From Marivita sp046592965 (GTDB lineage Bacteria; Pseudomonadota; Alphaproteobacteria; Rhodobacterales; Rhodobacteraceae): a stretch of 64,000 nt of DNA. The notes beneath the pieces are model-generated. The model had not been told where the DNA came from. It made no database searches and worked only from the letters and a program-made list of their open reading frames with translations. The stretch lies in contig NZ_JBISBV010000007.1 in the NCBI RefSeq assembly GCF_046592965.1, forward strand, positions 1-64,000. The letters are read 5' to 3'. A program made the position numbers and the translations under genes. Every line of letters begins with the position of its first letter. Within the stretch, counting starts at the first letter, position 1. Positions 50,966-60,850 of this stretch are shown here, in pieces.

Positions 50966-51703
50966 TTATCGCAGCATGGTCCCGCCACCGTCTGCCATCA
51001 GCGTTTGCCCGGTCATGTACTGACTGCCATCGCCCAGCAGGAACGCGACGACCGGAGCGATATCCTTTTGCGGATCGCCAAACCGGCCAAGCGGGACTTT
51101 GGCGGCAACTTCGTCATATTGATCGCGGTGGGCGTCTTTCCACTTTGCGACGCCCTCGGTCAGGGCCAGCGGACATACAACATTGACGCGAATTCCGTCT
51201 TCGGCCCATTCATTGGCCGCGACGCGGCTCAACCCGCGGATCGCCTCTTTGGCGGCCGCATAGCTGGCCTGATTTTTCTGGCCGTTCAAGGCCGCACCCG
51301 ACCCGAAATTCACGATTGAGCCTTTCGTCTTGGCAAGTTCGGGATGCGCGGCTTTCATAAAGTTCAGCGTCCCCCAAAAGCCCGTGTCAAAGGACAGCGC
51401 CCAATCCTCCGGCGTGTGATCCAGCAACGGTTTTTGCCGGGATGCGTGCGCATTGTTCACCAGTCCGGTAAGTTTCCCGAATGTCGATACCGCAAGCGCA
51501 ACCGCGTCCTTGGCCACCTGTTCGCTGGAAATGTCGCCTTCCAGGAACGCAACGTGATCGGGGTGGGCCTCGGCAAATTTGCGACCTGCCTCGTCGTTGA
51601 GATCGACAGCCACGATATGCGCGCCAAGCCGCACCAGTTCGGCCGTGATCGCGCCGCCAATTCCAGCGGCGCCGCCGGTCACGATAACAACCTGATGTTC
51701 CAT
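50966..51703 (-). CDS. Short-chain dehydrogenase/reductase
   Basis: This 245-residue NAD(P)-dependent enzyme has TGGAAGIGGAITAEL (Rossmann glycine motif), LVNNAH (N-A-G-like), catalytic Ser (VNFGSGAAL) and Tyr-x-x-x-Lys (ASYAAAKEAI), and the C-terminal MTGQTLMADGGGTML. An Asp after the second strand (AVDLND) favours NAD. The substrate is unknown; being near a LacI regulator hints at sugar metabolism. It is convergent with the permease remnant. The 196 bases upstream (51704-51899) show no gene. Confidence 0.9.
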   Translation of the reverse strand: MEHQVVIVTGGAAGIGGAITAELVRLGAHIVAVDLNDEAGRKFAEAHPDHVAFLEGDISSEQVAKDAVALAVSTFGKLTGLVNNAHASRQKPLLDHTPEDWALSFDTGFWGTLNFMKAAHPELAKTKGSIVNFGSGAALNGQKNQASYAAAKEAIRGLSRVAANEWAEDGIRVNVVCPLALTEGVAKWKDAHRDQYDEVAAKVPLGRFGDPQKDIAPVVAFLLGDGSQYMTGQTLMADGGGTMLR

Positions 51704-51899
51704 TCTGAAGTTCCTTTTTGCCTGTCGTCGTAGATCTACGGCGGTTCAACGAGAAGACTAGCCGTTTCCCAGTTCGAAAGCGAGTAGCGCAGGGAAACCG
51801 TGATGTCTGAACCGTTGGCACGACGGCATCGCAGACCTCATCTCCCACCAAGCTCTGCCGAGCCTTGGGTTGATGCGACTGTTCCATTGAGACAGGTCT

Positions 51900-53570
51900 T
51901 CAGGATGTCGCTTGTCGCTGCCAATCTTCGGGTTCGGGCAGGTGTTCAAAGGTATGCTCGGGCAGCGGCGTGGGCAAAGTCCATTCCAGAGTGTCGGCAA
52001 AATCGTTCCAGTAGCTGGGCCGCGTTTCGCGTTTGCCGGCCAAGAGGGTGTAGAACACAATGCCGATGAACAGCAGGAACGAGGCAAAGGACAGCAGCGC
52101 GCCCCAGCTTGAGATCTCGTTCCAGAAACGGAACGCTTCGGGGTAGTCGATATAGCGGCGCGGCATGCCCTGACGGCCAAGGAAATGTTGCGGGAAGAAT
52201 GTCAGGTTTGCGCCGATGAAGAACATCCAGAAATGCAGCTTGCCGGCCCATTCCGGATATTGTCGGCCCGACATCTTGGCGATCCAGTAATACACCCCCG
52301 CGATCAGCGCGAACACCGCGCCGAGGCTCATGACATAATGAAAATGGGCCACAACATAATAGGTGTCGTGATAGGCGCGATCCACGCTCGCCTGCGCGAC
52401 GACAACGCCGGTGACGCCGCCGACGGTGAACAGGAAAATGAAACCAAAGGCAAAGAGCATCGGTGTCTTGAACTCAATCGAGCCGCCCCATGCGGTCGCA
52501 AGCCACGAGAAGATTTTGATCCCGGTCGGCACCGCGATGGTGACGGAGGCAACCTGAAAGAAGCTTTGCTGCGTGATCGACATGCCCGAGGTGAACATGT
52601 GATGCGCCCAGACGACAAAGCCCAGCCCACTGATGGCGATCAGCGCCCAGACCATTGCGAGATACCCGAAGATCGGCTTGCGGGCGAAGGTTGAAATGAC
52701 GTGGCTGACGATGCCGAAGCCGGGCAGCACGACGATATAAACTTCGGGATGGCCGAAGAACCAGAAGAGGTGTTGATAGAGCATCGGATCGCCGCCGCCG
52801 GACGGGTCGAAAAACGTCGTGCCGAAGTTGCGATCGACCAGCAGCATGGTGACAGCTCCGGCGAGAACCGGCACCGCCATCAGAAGCATCCACGCAGTGA
52901 CGAAGATCGACCACGCGAACAGCGGAACCTTGAACAGGGTCATGCCCGGCGCACGCATGTTGAGGAATGTGGTGATCATGTTGATCGCGCCGAGGATCGA
53001 GCTGGCCCCGGACACATGGATCGCGAAGATCGCCAGATCCATCGACATGCCGCCGTCATGCACCGAGAGCGGCGCATAAAGCGTCCAGCCGACCCCGGCG
53101 CCGTGCGAGCCATCTCCGCCCGGCGCGATGAACGAGGCGATTGCCAGTGTCGTACCCGCGAGGAACAGCCAGAAACTGAGGTTGTTCAGGCGCGGAAATG
53201 CCATGTCGGGCGCGCCGATCATCAGCGGCATGAAATAGTTGCCAAAGCCGCCGAACAGCGCCGGAATCACGACAAAGAACATCATCAGCAGGCCGTGATA
53301 GGTGACGATGATGTTCCACAGGTGCCCGTCCGGCGTGCAGGTGGCCGCCGAGGGCCAGAGCCGCAGGCCTTCGCGGCACATGAACTGCACCCCCGGCTCC
53401 ATCAGCTCGATCCGCATCATGACCGACAAGACCACGGCGATCAGCCCGACCGCGGCGGACGCAAAGAGGTACAGGACGCCGATGTCCTTGTGATTGGTGG
53501 ACATGAACCACCGGATAAAGAACCCGCGGTCGTCGTGCTCCGGGCTTTGTTGGAGTGTTGCTTCGGTCAT
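51900..53570 (-). CDS. ctaD: Cytochrome c oxidase subunit I, stand-alone copy
   Basis: This 556-residue heme-copper oxidase core subunit of the aa3 type has twelve TM helices. Visible features are GAPDMAFPRLNN (D-channel Asp), FFGHPEVYIVVLPGFG (Cu-B His and cross-linked Tyr), WAHHMFTSGM (Cu-B His pair) and VVAHFHYVMS (heme ligands). I used the second ATG (53570), 5 bases from GGAGG. No subunit II, III or assembly gene lies nearby, so it is probably an additional copy. It follows the DnrN-like gene by 30 bases on the same strand. Confidence 0.92.
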   Translation of the reverse strand: MTEATLQQSPEHDDRGFFIRWFMSTNHKDIGVLYLFASAAVGLIAVVLSVMMRIELMEPGVQFMCREGLRLWPSAATCTPDGHLWNIIVTYHGLLMMFFVVIPALFGGFGNYFMPLMIGAPDMAFPRLNNLSFWLFLAGTTLAIASFIAPGGDGSHGAGVGWTLYAPLSVHDGGMSMDLAIFAIHVSGASSILGAINMITTFLNMRAPGMTLFKVPLFAWSIFVTAWMLLMAVPVLAGAVTMLLVDRNFGTTFFDPSGGGDPMLYQHLFWFFGHPEVYIVVLPGFGIVSHVISTFARKPIFGYLAMVWALIAISGLGFVVWAHHMFTSGMSITQQSFFQVASVTIAVPTGIKIFSWLATAWGGSIEFKTPMLFAFGFIFLFTVGGVTGVVVAQASVDRAYHDTYYVVAHFHYVMSLGAVFALIAGVYYWIAKMSGRQYPEWAGKLHFWMFFIGANLTFFPQHFLGRQGMPRRYIDYPEAFRFWNEISSWGALLSFASFLLFIGIVFYTLLAGKRETRPSYWNDFADTLEWTLPTPLPEHTFEHLPEPEDWQRQATS

Positions 53571-53603
53571 CATAGCCTCCTCGCGAACAGGATCGGCTTG
53601 AAG

Positions 53604-54008
53604 TCAGGTTCCGGGCGTGGCTTCGAACCGGGGGAATGGGACGTTGGTTTCCAGATGGATGTGTTCGATCAGATCGTATGTGTCTCGCGGCGCGTCGTGG
53701 TGGGCTTTGAGCTCAAAACCGGCCAGCGCCTTATGCACTTCCGTCAGATTGATATTGCGATGGGTATCGGCGTCGATCAGGGGGATGTGGCCGTGACAGC
53801 AGAGCTCTATCGCGAAGCGGCGAAAGACGGCGGAGGCACCGGGCAGGTTCGCGGCAATGTTTCGGACACGCGTGTCTTGCAGGTCGTGGATCGTGTCGGC
53901 CACTGTCTCCTCCCATTGAAACGCCGATGTCAGCACGTCTCCTCGACGATCTGTTCGTCCTTGACGGGTGACGGGTTCGATCTGTTTCAGAGCCAACTCA
54001 TATGCCAA
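53604..54008 (-). CDS. ScdA_N (DUF542) protein, truncated RIC/DnrN-like
   Basis: A TTG start at 54008 with a perfect AAGGAGG 6 bases upstream gives 134 residues. Residues 45-100 match the DUF542/ScdA_N domain of RIC proteins (YtfE, ScdA, DnrN), with the Cys pair in AIELCCHGHIPL (70-71). RIC proteins (about 220-240 residues) repair iron-sulfur or iron sites after nitric-oxide stress and carry a C-terminal di-iron hemerythrin domain; here only its start (DLIEHIHLETN) remains before the stop. It lies upstream of the stand-alone ctaD and behind twin palindromes. Confidence 0.75.
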   Translation of the reverse strand: MAYELALKQIEPVTRQGRTDRRGDVLTSAFQWEETVADTIHDLQDTRVRNIAANLPGASAVFRRFAIELCCHGHIPLIDADTHRNINLTEVHKALAGFELKAHHDAPRDTYDLIEHIHLETNVPFPRFEATPGT

Positions 54009-54100
54009 AGGACGCCTCCTTCCACCTGAGAAGCGGGGCTGCGCACGATCGCTGACGCGGGCGACTCGCACGGGCCCGCAGTCATGTCCGCTTGGTTTGT

Positions 54101-54155
54101 GGTATTTGAAGTACCTATTATCCTGCCCATATAATTGGTATTGTCAATACCAATT
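54101..54155 (-). promoter_or_regulatory. Twin GGTATT-N3-AnTACC palindromes over overlapping promoters
   Basis: Two 15-base palindromes share one pattern: GGTATTTGAAGTACC (54101-54115) and GGTATTGTCAATACC (54137-54151), 36 bases apart; the second is extended to an exact inverted repeat over 54133-54155. On the minus strand TTGACA (54147-54142) and GATAAT (54122-54117; 19-base spacing) form a promoter toward the DnrN-like gene; the copies cover the -35 and the start region. On the plus strand TTGAAG-N18-TATAAT (54106-54135) overlaps them. This looks like a repressor-controlled promoter; an NO-responsive Rrf2/NsrR-like regulator would fit but is a guess. Confidence 0.6.
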
Positions 54156-54487
54156 TAGAAGCGAGACACGCGACTATTCCCAGTATTTCAGACGACAGTT
54201 GTGCCCGACCCAGGTGCACCACGATCCAGCACCTCGCAAAGATTACAAGGGGCTTGCGCGATCACCTGCGCCGATACGTCGGCATTGGATGCAATGCCGG
54301 GAAACGGCCGATCGCAAAGAACAGCGACGAGCAAACCCAGCGCCATTATATTCCCCACACCCTATCTCAAGATTTCGGGGCCCGATCACGACATAAGCTC
54401 GTCTGCTTCACGCAGAGGTGTAGTTCTGCCCGAAGCCTGACTTCGGGGACAATGGACATTCTCGTGCGCAGCACCTATTTTGACACC
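54156..54487 (+). other. Gene-poor stretch between the palindromes and the copper island
   Basis: About 330 bases with no convincing gene. A plus-strand frame is open from 54254 but reads like non-coding sequence until the signal-peptide gene at 54488. A 7-bp inverted repeat CCCGAAG/CTTCGGG (54429-54447) lies shortly before that gene, without a T-run; it could be a leader hairpin. Confidence 0.4.
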
Positions 54488-54850
54488 ATGATCAGCCGCC
54501 TCGTCACCTTCCTTGCCATACTTGCGATCACCTTGGTGACGACGTTCGCCTCTGCGCATGCTGCGGGTATGAGTGCGAGTTCCGGTGCGGATCGGGAATC
54601 GCATGTCGCAGGCATGGTGCATTCGACCAACATTGCGGAACGCACCTGTGACGCCGGGCAGCCCTGTGGCGCGGGCGATGGGGGGATGTGCGAGTTCGTC
54701 TGTGCGGGTGTCTCGGCCTTCCTGACATCGCCATCCGGCGAATCCGGACACGCCTTCGGTCCGGCCAGCCATGATTTTCCGTCCGAGGCAAGTCACGTCA
54801 GCCGTGCGCCGGGGCTGAACGACCGACCTCCCAAGCTCCGTCTCCTCTAA
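54488..54850 (+). CDS. Small exported Cys/Met/His-containing protein at the head of the copper island
   Basis: The ATG at 54488 gives 120 residues starting with a signal peptide (MISRLVTFLAILAITLVTTF, ending SAHAA). The mature part has Cys spaced C-x5-C-x7-C-x3-C (about 54-72: TCDAGQPC, GGMCEFVC) and scattered His and Met. It lies 73 bases before the multicopper oxidase on the same strand. Small Cys-rich exported proteins of the CopL kind precede copper-resistance genes elsewhere; kinship here is not proven. An in-frame ATG at 54452 is the alternative start. Confidence 0.6.
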   Translation: MISRLVTFLAILAITLVTTFASAHAAGMSASSGADRESHVAGMVHSTNIAERTCDAGQPCGAGDGGMCEFVCAGVSAFLTSPSGESGHAFGPASHDFPSEASHVSRAPGLNDRPPKLRLL

Positions 54851-54923
54851 GAGCGCCCGGGCAAGTGCCCGCGGCGTCCCATCGGTTTTGATGAACGGGA
54901 CGTGATGTCCCGAGGAGACAACC

Positions 54924-56414
54924 ATGACTACCCTTACACGACGCGGCTTTCTCGCCGCCAGTGCTGCCGCCATTGCGGCGGCTCAGATGCCCCGTCTTGC
55001 GTTTGCGCAGACCGGGCCGGCGATCAGCCTCTCGGCCGCCACACGGACGCTCGACATCGACGGACGCGCGGCCACTGTCTTTGGCCTTGCCGGTCCCAAT
55101 GGTCAGGGATTGGTGCTCGACCCCGGCCAGAGGTTCCGGGTCGATCTGACCAACGATCTCGACGTGGGCACCATCATCCACTGGCATGGCCAGATCCCGC
55201 CCAATGTGCAGGACGGCGTGCCGGACATGCCGATGCCGCTGCTCGCCCCGGGTGAGACCCGACCTTACGATTTCGAGGCGCGGCCGGGCACGCATTGGAT
55301 GCACAGCCATGTGCCGATCCAGGAGATGCGACTGCTTGCCGCGCCGCTGATCGTGCGCTCGCAAGACGAGATCGCTGCTGACCGGCAAGAGGTCGTTATG
55401 TTCCTGCATGATTTCTCCTTCAAGACACCGGAGGAGGTTCTGGCGGAGATCAACGCTGATCACGCCGCAAATGCGCAAACCCGGCAAGGCATGCCCATGC
55501 GAGGCACGGGGGCGATGGACGGTATGGGCCAAGGAACCATGGGCGGCATGGGCGGGATGATGGGCATGGGCGGCCAGATGCGTGGCATGGCCATGGACCT
55601 GAACGATTATGACTGGGACGCGTATCTTGCCAATGACCGGACGCTGTCGGACCCGGATGTGGTGCGGGTCGAGCGTGGAGGACGCATCCGCCTGCGCGTC
55701 ATCAACGCCGCCGCGGCGACGGTGTTCTGGGTCGAGACCGGGACGGCCGAGGCACGCCTTGTCGCCGTGGACGGACAGGCCGTGCAGCCCGTCCCGGGCA
55801 CGCGGTTCGGGCTGGCGATGGGCCAGCGTCTGGATCTGGAGATCGACCTGCCGAACGAAGGCGGCGCATGGCCGATCCTCGCGTTGCGCGAAGGCGCGCG
55901 CGAGCGTACCGGCCTGATCCTCGCCACGCAGGGTGCCGAGGTTCGGCGTCTCGATGCCGTTGCGGAGTCAGAAGCACCCGCGTTTGACACCGATCTCGCG
56001 CAGGAAGCGGGCTTGATCGCGCTGAATGGCCTGCCGGACAGACCGGTGGACCGCAGGCAGATGCTGATGCTGGGCGGCACGATGCAGCCCTATCTCTGGA
56101 CGATCAACGGGGCGGTCTGGGGCCAGCACCAGCCGATCACCGCGCGCAGCGGCGAGCGGGTCGTGCTATCGTTTCACAACATGTCTATGATGGCCCATCC
56201 GATGCATCTGCACGGGCATGTGTTCCAAGTCGTCGGCCTGAACGGAAGGCGGGTTACCGGTGCCCTGCGCGACACGGTCCACGTGCCGCCGATGTCGATA
56301 GTCGATGTCGCACTCGATGCGGGCGAGTCTGCGCGCTGGATGCTGCACTGTCACCACATGCCGCACCTCGCAAGCGGGATGATGACCGAGTTCGCGGTCA
56401 CGGCGTCGGTCTGA
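54924..56414 (+). CDS. Multicopper oxidase (CueO/CopA-like), Tat-exported, Met-rich
   Basis: This 496-residue periplasmic oxidase probably converts Cu(I) to Cu(II). A Tat signal (LTRRGFLAASAAA, ending FAQ) is followed by three cupredoxin domains and all four copper motifs: HWHGQIPP (about 85), HWMHSH (about 123), HPMHLHGH (about 422) and HCHHMPHLASGMM (about 475; C and M for type 1 copper). A Met/Gly-rich segment (about 188-225) resembles the Cu(I)-binding insert of CueO. GAGGAG precedes the ATG. It leads into DUF302, TVP38 and the Cu+-ATPase. Confidence 0.93.
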   Translation: MTTLTRRGFLAASAAAIAAAQMPRLAFAQTGPAISLSAATRTLDIDGRAATVFGLAGPNGQGLVLDPGQRFRVDLTNDLDVGTIIHWHGQIPPNVQDGVPDMPMPLLAPGETRPYDFEARPGTHWMHSHVPIQEMRLLAAPLIVRSQDEIAADRQEVVMFLHDFSFKTPEEVLAEINADHAANAQTRQGMPMRGTGAMDGMGQGTMGGMGGMMGMGGQMRGMAMDLNDYDWDAYLANDRTLSDPDVVRVERGGRIRLRVINAAAATVFWVETGTAEARLVAVDGQAVQPVPGTRFGLAMGQRLDLEIDLPNEGGAWPILALREGARERTGLILATQGAEVRRLDAVAESEAPAFDTDLAQEAGLIALNGLPDRPVDRRQMLMLGGTMQPYLWTINGAVWGQHQPITARSGERVVLSFHNMSMMAHPMHLHGHVFQVVGLNGRRVTGALRDTVHVPPMSIVDVALDAGESARWMLHCHHMPHLASGMMTEFAVTASV

Positions 56415-56418
56415 TCCG

Positions 56419-56447
56419 AACGGGGCGCTCGGGTAAAGCGCCCCGTT
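56419..56447 (+). terminator. Strong hairpin after the multicopper oxidase
   Basis: An 11-bp stem AACGGGGCGCT (56419-56429) / AGCGCCCCGTT (56437-56447) lies right after the stop. There is no T-run, so it may only slow RNA polymerase or protect the mRNA end rather than end the transcript. Confidence 0.5.
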
Positions 56448-56536
56448 ACCGGCCCCGCGCCACGCTGGGCTGACGGACGATGCCGCAAGAGCAGACCATA
56501 CGGTGCACCCTGCGGTAGGAAAACCAGAAGGATGGG

Positions 56537-56665
56537 ATGATGAACTGGAACGAAATGGGCCCCGGAATGGGTTTAGGAATGGGGTTTGGCTGGCTCTTCG
56601 GCCTGCTGATCCTCGTGCTGCTAGTTTTGGCGATCGCAGCGCTGATCAAATATCTTCGGATATGA
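56537..56665 (+). CDS. 42-residue membrane microprotein in the copper island
   Basis: The frame starts with two ATG codons (56537, 56540) behind AAGGATGGGA and encodes MMNWNEMGPGMGLGMGFGWL, then a TM helix (about 18-36, LLILVLLVLAIAAL) and a basic end (KYLRI). Six Met lie in the first 16 residues, before the helix, a pattern that suits Cu(I) binding at the membrane surface. It sits between the multicopper oxidase and DUF302. Too short for ordinary gene finders; no characterised family is known to me. Confidence 0.65.
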   Translation: MMNWNEMGPGMGLGMGFGWLFGLLILVLLVLAIAALIKYLRI

Positions 56666-56682
56666 ATGAAAGGAACGTCTCA

Positions 56683-57069
56683 ATGACATACACAATCAAT
56701 CGAATGATTTCCTCTGCGGATATCGACGATGTCGATGTGCGCGCGCGCAAGGCACTGGCGGATCATGGCTTTGGCGTGCTGACCGAGATCGACGTCACCG
56801 CGACGATGAAAAAGAAGCTCGATGTCGAGATGCCGGCCTATCGCATCCTTGGCGCCTGCAACCCGGAGATGGCGCATCAGGCGATCGAAATTGAACCTCG
56901 GGTGGGCGCGATGCTGCCCTGCAACGTCATCTTGCGCCAGGTCGATGGCGGCGTTGAGGTCAGCGCTGTCGATCCCGTCGCCTCGATGCAGGCGATCGAG
57001 AACGCCGAACTGACAGCCGTGGCGGGCGAGGTCCGCGATCTTCTGGCGAAAGCCGTCGAGGCGATCTGA
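56683..57069 (+). CDS. DUF302 family protein
   Basis: The ATG at 56683 behind AAAGGAA gives 128 residues with the DUF302 pattern: KALADHGFGVLTEIDVTATM, YRILGACNPEMAHQAIEIEP and GAMLPCNVILRQ. The domain occurs often in copper and sulfur-stress islands; its biochemical role is unresolved. It is one base from the TVP38 gene, so they are co-transcribed. Confidence 0.88.
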   Translation: MTYTINRMISSADIDDVDVRARKALADHGFGVLTEIDVTATMKKKLDVEMPAYRILGACNPEMAHQAIEIEPRVGAMLPCNVILRQVDGGVEVSAVDPVASMQAIENAELTAVAGEVRDLLAKAVEAI

Positions 57070-57070
57070 G

Positions 57071-57754
57071 ATGAGCCTGCGCGCGACCATTCTGGCGAGC
57101 CTGGCGATCCTCGGGATCGGGGTGCTCGGGATCTGGCAGCTCGCGCCGTCGGTGTTCACCGAAGCACGCGGGCTGTTGGACGGCGCGCGCCTGGAAATGC
57201 TGGTCGCGCAAGCAGGTCTCTGGGGACCGGTGGTGATCGTCGCGCTCATGACCCTCGCGGTCGTGGCCAGCCCGATCCCGAGCGCGCCAATCGCGATGGC
57301 GGCCGGAGCGGCCTACGGACACCTCTGGGGGACGATGCTGGTCGTGATCGGCGCGGAACTCGGGGCACTGATCGCGTTTGCCCTTGCGCGGGTGCTGGGC
57401 CATGATGTCCTGCGGCGGGTCTTCGGTGACCGCGTCGATGCCGGGCTGTTCGGGTCTCAGAATGCATTGACGGCAACGGTATTCGCGAGCCGCCTGCTGC
57501 CCTTCGTGTCCTTCGACATGATCAGTTACGCGGCCGGGCTCAGCCGCCTGCACGCCTGGCGGTTCGCGGTTGCAACACTGGCCGGCATCATCCCGGCAAG
57601 CTTCCTGCTTGCGCATTTCGGCGGTGAGGCGGTCAGCGGAGACCTTGGCCGCGCGACGTGGGCTGTGCTCGGCCTCGGGCTCGTCACCGGGTTGCCGCTG
57701 CTTTGGGCGGCGATGCGTAGAAGGCCTGTGGAAAGCACTCACGACCAACAATGA
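57071..57754 (+). CDS. TVP38/TMEM64 (DedA superfamily) membrane protein
   Basis: This 227-residue protein has about six TM helices and the VTT/SNARE-associated core: PIPSAPIAMAAGAAYG, GAELGALIAFALARVLG and ASRLLPFVSFDMISYAAGLS. DedA-like proteins are linked to membrane potential and lipid flipping. It appears here as part of the copper unit between DUF302 and the Cu+-ATPase. Confidence 0.9.
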   Translation: MSLRATILASLAILGIGVLGIWQLAPSVFTEARGLLDGARLEMLVAQAGLWGPVVIVALMTLAVVASPIPSAPIAMAAGAAYGHLWGTMLVVIGAELGALIAFALARVLGHDVLRRVFGDRVDAGLFGSQNALTATVFASRLLPFVSFDMISYAAGLSRLHAWRFAVATLAGIIPASFLLAHFGGEAVSGDLGRATWAVLGLGLVTGLPLLWAAMRRRPVESTHDQQ

Positions 57755-57823
57755 GACAACGGTTGGAGCGTCCAAAGACGGGATGCGCCAAGCTGAAACA
57801 AGCGATCGAAAGGCTGGAAGACA

Positions 57824-57834
<11 letters not shown>
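57751..57834 (+). CDS. Possible 27-residue coupling ORF between TVP38 and the Cu+-ATPase
   Basis: An ATG overlapping the TVP38 stop (ATGA) opens a frame MRQRLERPKTGCAKLKQAIE and onward to a TGA at 57832-57834, overlapping the start of the ATPase gene. It fills the whole gap and could couple translation or be a remnant of a regulator's end. Chance cannot be excluded at this length. Confidence 0.25.
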
Positions 57835-60157
<2,323 letters not shown>

Positions 60158-60196
60158 CTCCACAGAAAAAATTTAAATCAGAAAGAGGAAAACCAG

Positions 60197-60675
60197 ATGA
60201 CCCAAGAAAATCTATCGCGCCGCATGATCCTGATCGGCGGGACTGCCATGCTGGCGGCAGCGCCACTGAAGGCGTTCGCGCAAGGCGCCGGTCCGGCGAT
60301 CCACGTGATGAAGGACCCAACTGCGGCTGCTGCTCGGCCTGGATCGAGATCCTCGAGAACGACGGTTTCGCCGTCACGACCGAGCGCAGCCTCGGGACGC
60401 TTCTGATGCGCTACAAGCTCGACAACGGCATTCCGCAGGAGATGGTCTCCTGCCATACGGGTCGCATCGATGGCTACATGATCGAGGGCCATGTGCCTGC
60501 CGCCGACATTCGCCGTCTCCTGAAGGAACGCCCCGACGCGGTCGGCCTTGCAGTGCCTGGCATGCCTTACGGCTCGCCCGGCATGGGTCCGGAAAGCGAA
60601 CGCGAAGCCTACGAGGTGTTCCTGATCCGGCGCGATGGATCGACCGAGGTGTTCACCAGCTACGCTGCCGCCTGA
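60197..60675 (+). pseudogene. DUF411 copper-binding protein gene split by one frameshift
   Basis: The first frame (from 60197) gives a twin-arginine-type signal (LSRRMILIGGTAMLAAA, ending FAQG) and IHVMKDP. At about 60316-60319 one base is missing: the other frame then continues NCGCCSAWIEILENDGF and runs through LDNGIPQEMVSCHTGRIDGY and EGHVPAADIRRLL to the stop at 60675, a full DUF411 domain including the CGCC metal site. A second start at 60406 would make only the rear half. Either a recent inactivation or a sequencing error. DUF411 proteins accompany copper pumps, so it belongs to the island. Confidence 0.85.
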
Positions 60676-60701
60676 CCACGACGTCGCAAGTCAGCTTCTG
60701 A

Positions 60702-60849
60702 TCAGAGACGAGAATACAGGCGCGCAACAACGAGTTTGCCGAGGAAGAACGCCTGTCGTCCGAACGAAATCTTGCCGAGAGGCCGCAAGTCTCGCGCCTC
60801 TCGGTGCGCAAGGCGCTGATGAATCTCGAAACGCTGGGGCTTGTGCGCA
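60702..60849 (+). pseudogene. Remnant of a GntR-family regulator (winged-helix part)
   Basis: One plus frame (no start) reads EERLSSERNLAERPQVSRLS then VRKALMNLETLGLVRI, an unmistakable GntR winged-helix DNA-binding segment. It is preceded by a stop (60699-60701) and loses similarity at about 60849, where the frame runs antisense into the end of the next gene. Both the start and the effector domain are missing. It marks a recombination joint at the edge of the copper island. Confidence 0.7.
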
Positions 60850-60850
60850 T

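Noticed and set aside
54254..54487. Upstream extension of the Cys-rich exported protein frame to 54254
   Set aside because: The added residues would place the signal peptide in the interior, and the composition of this part does not look coding.
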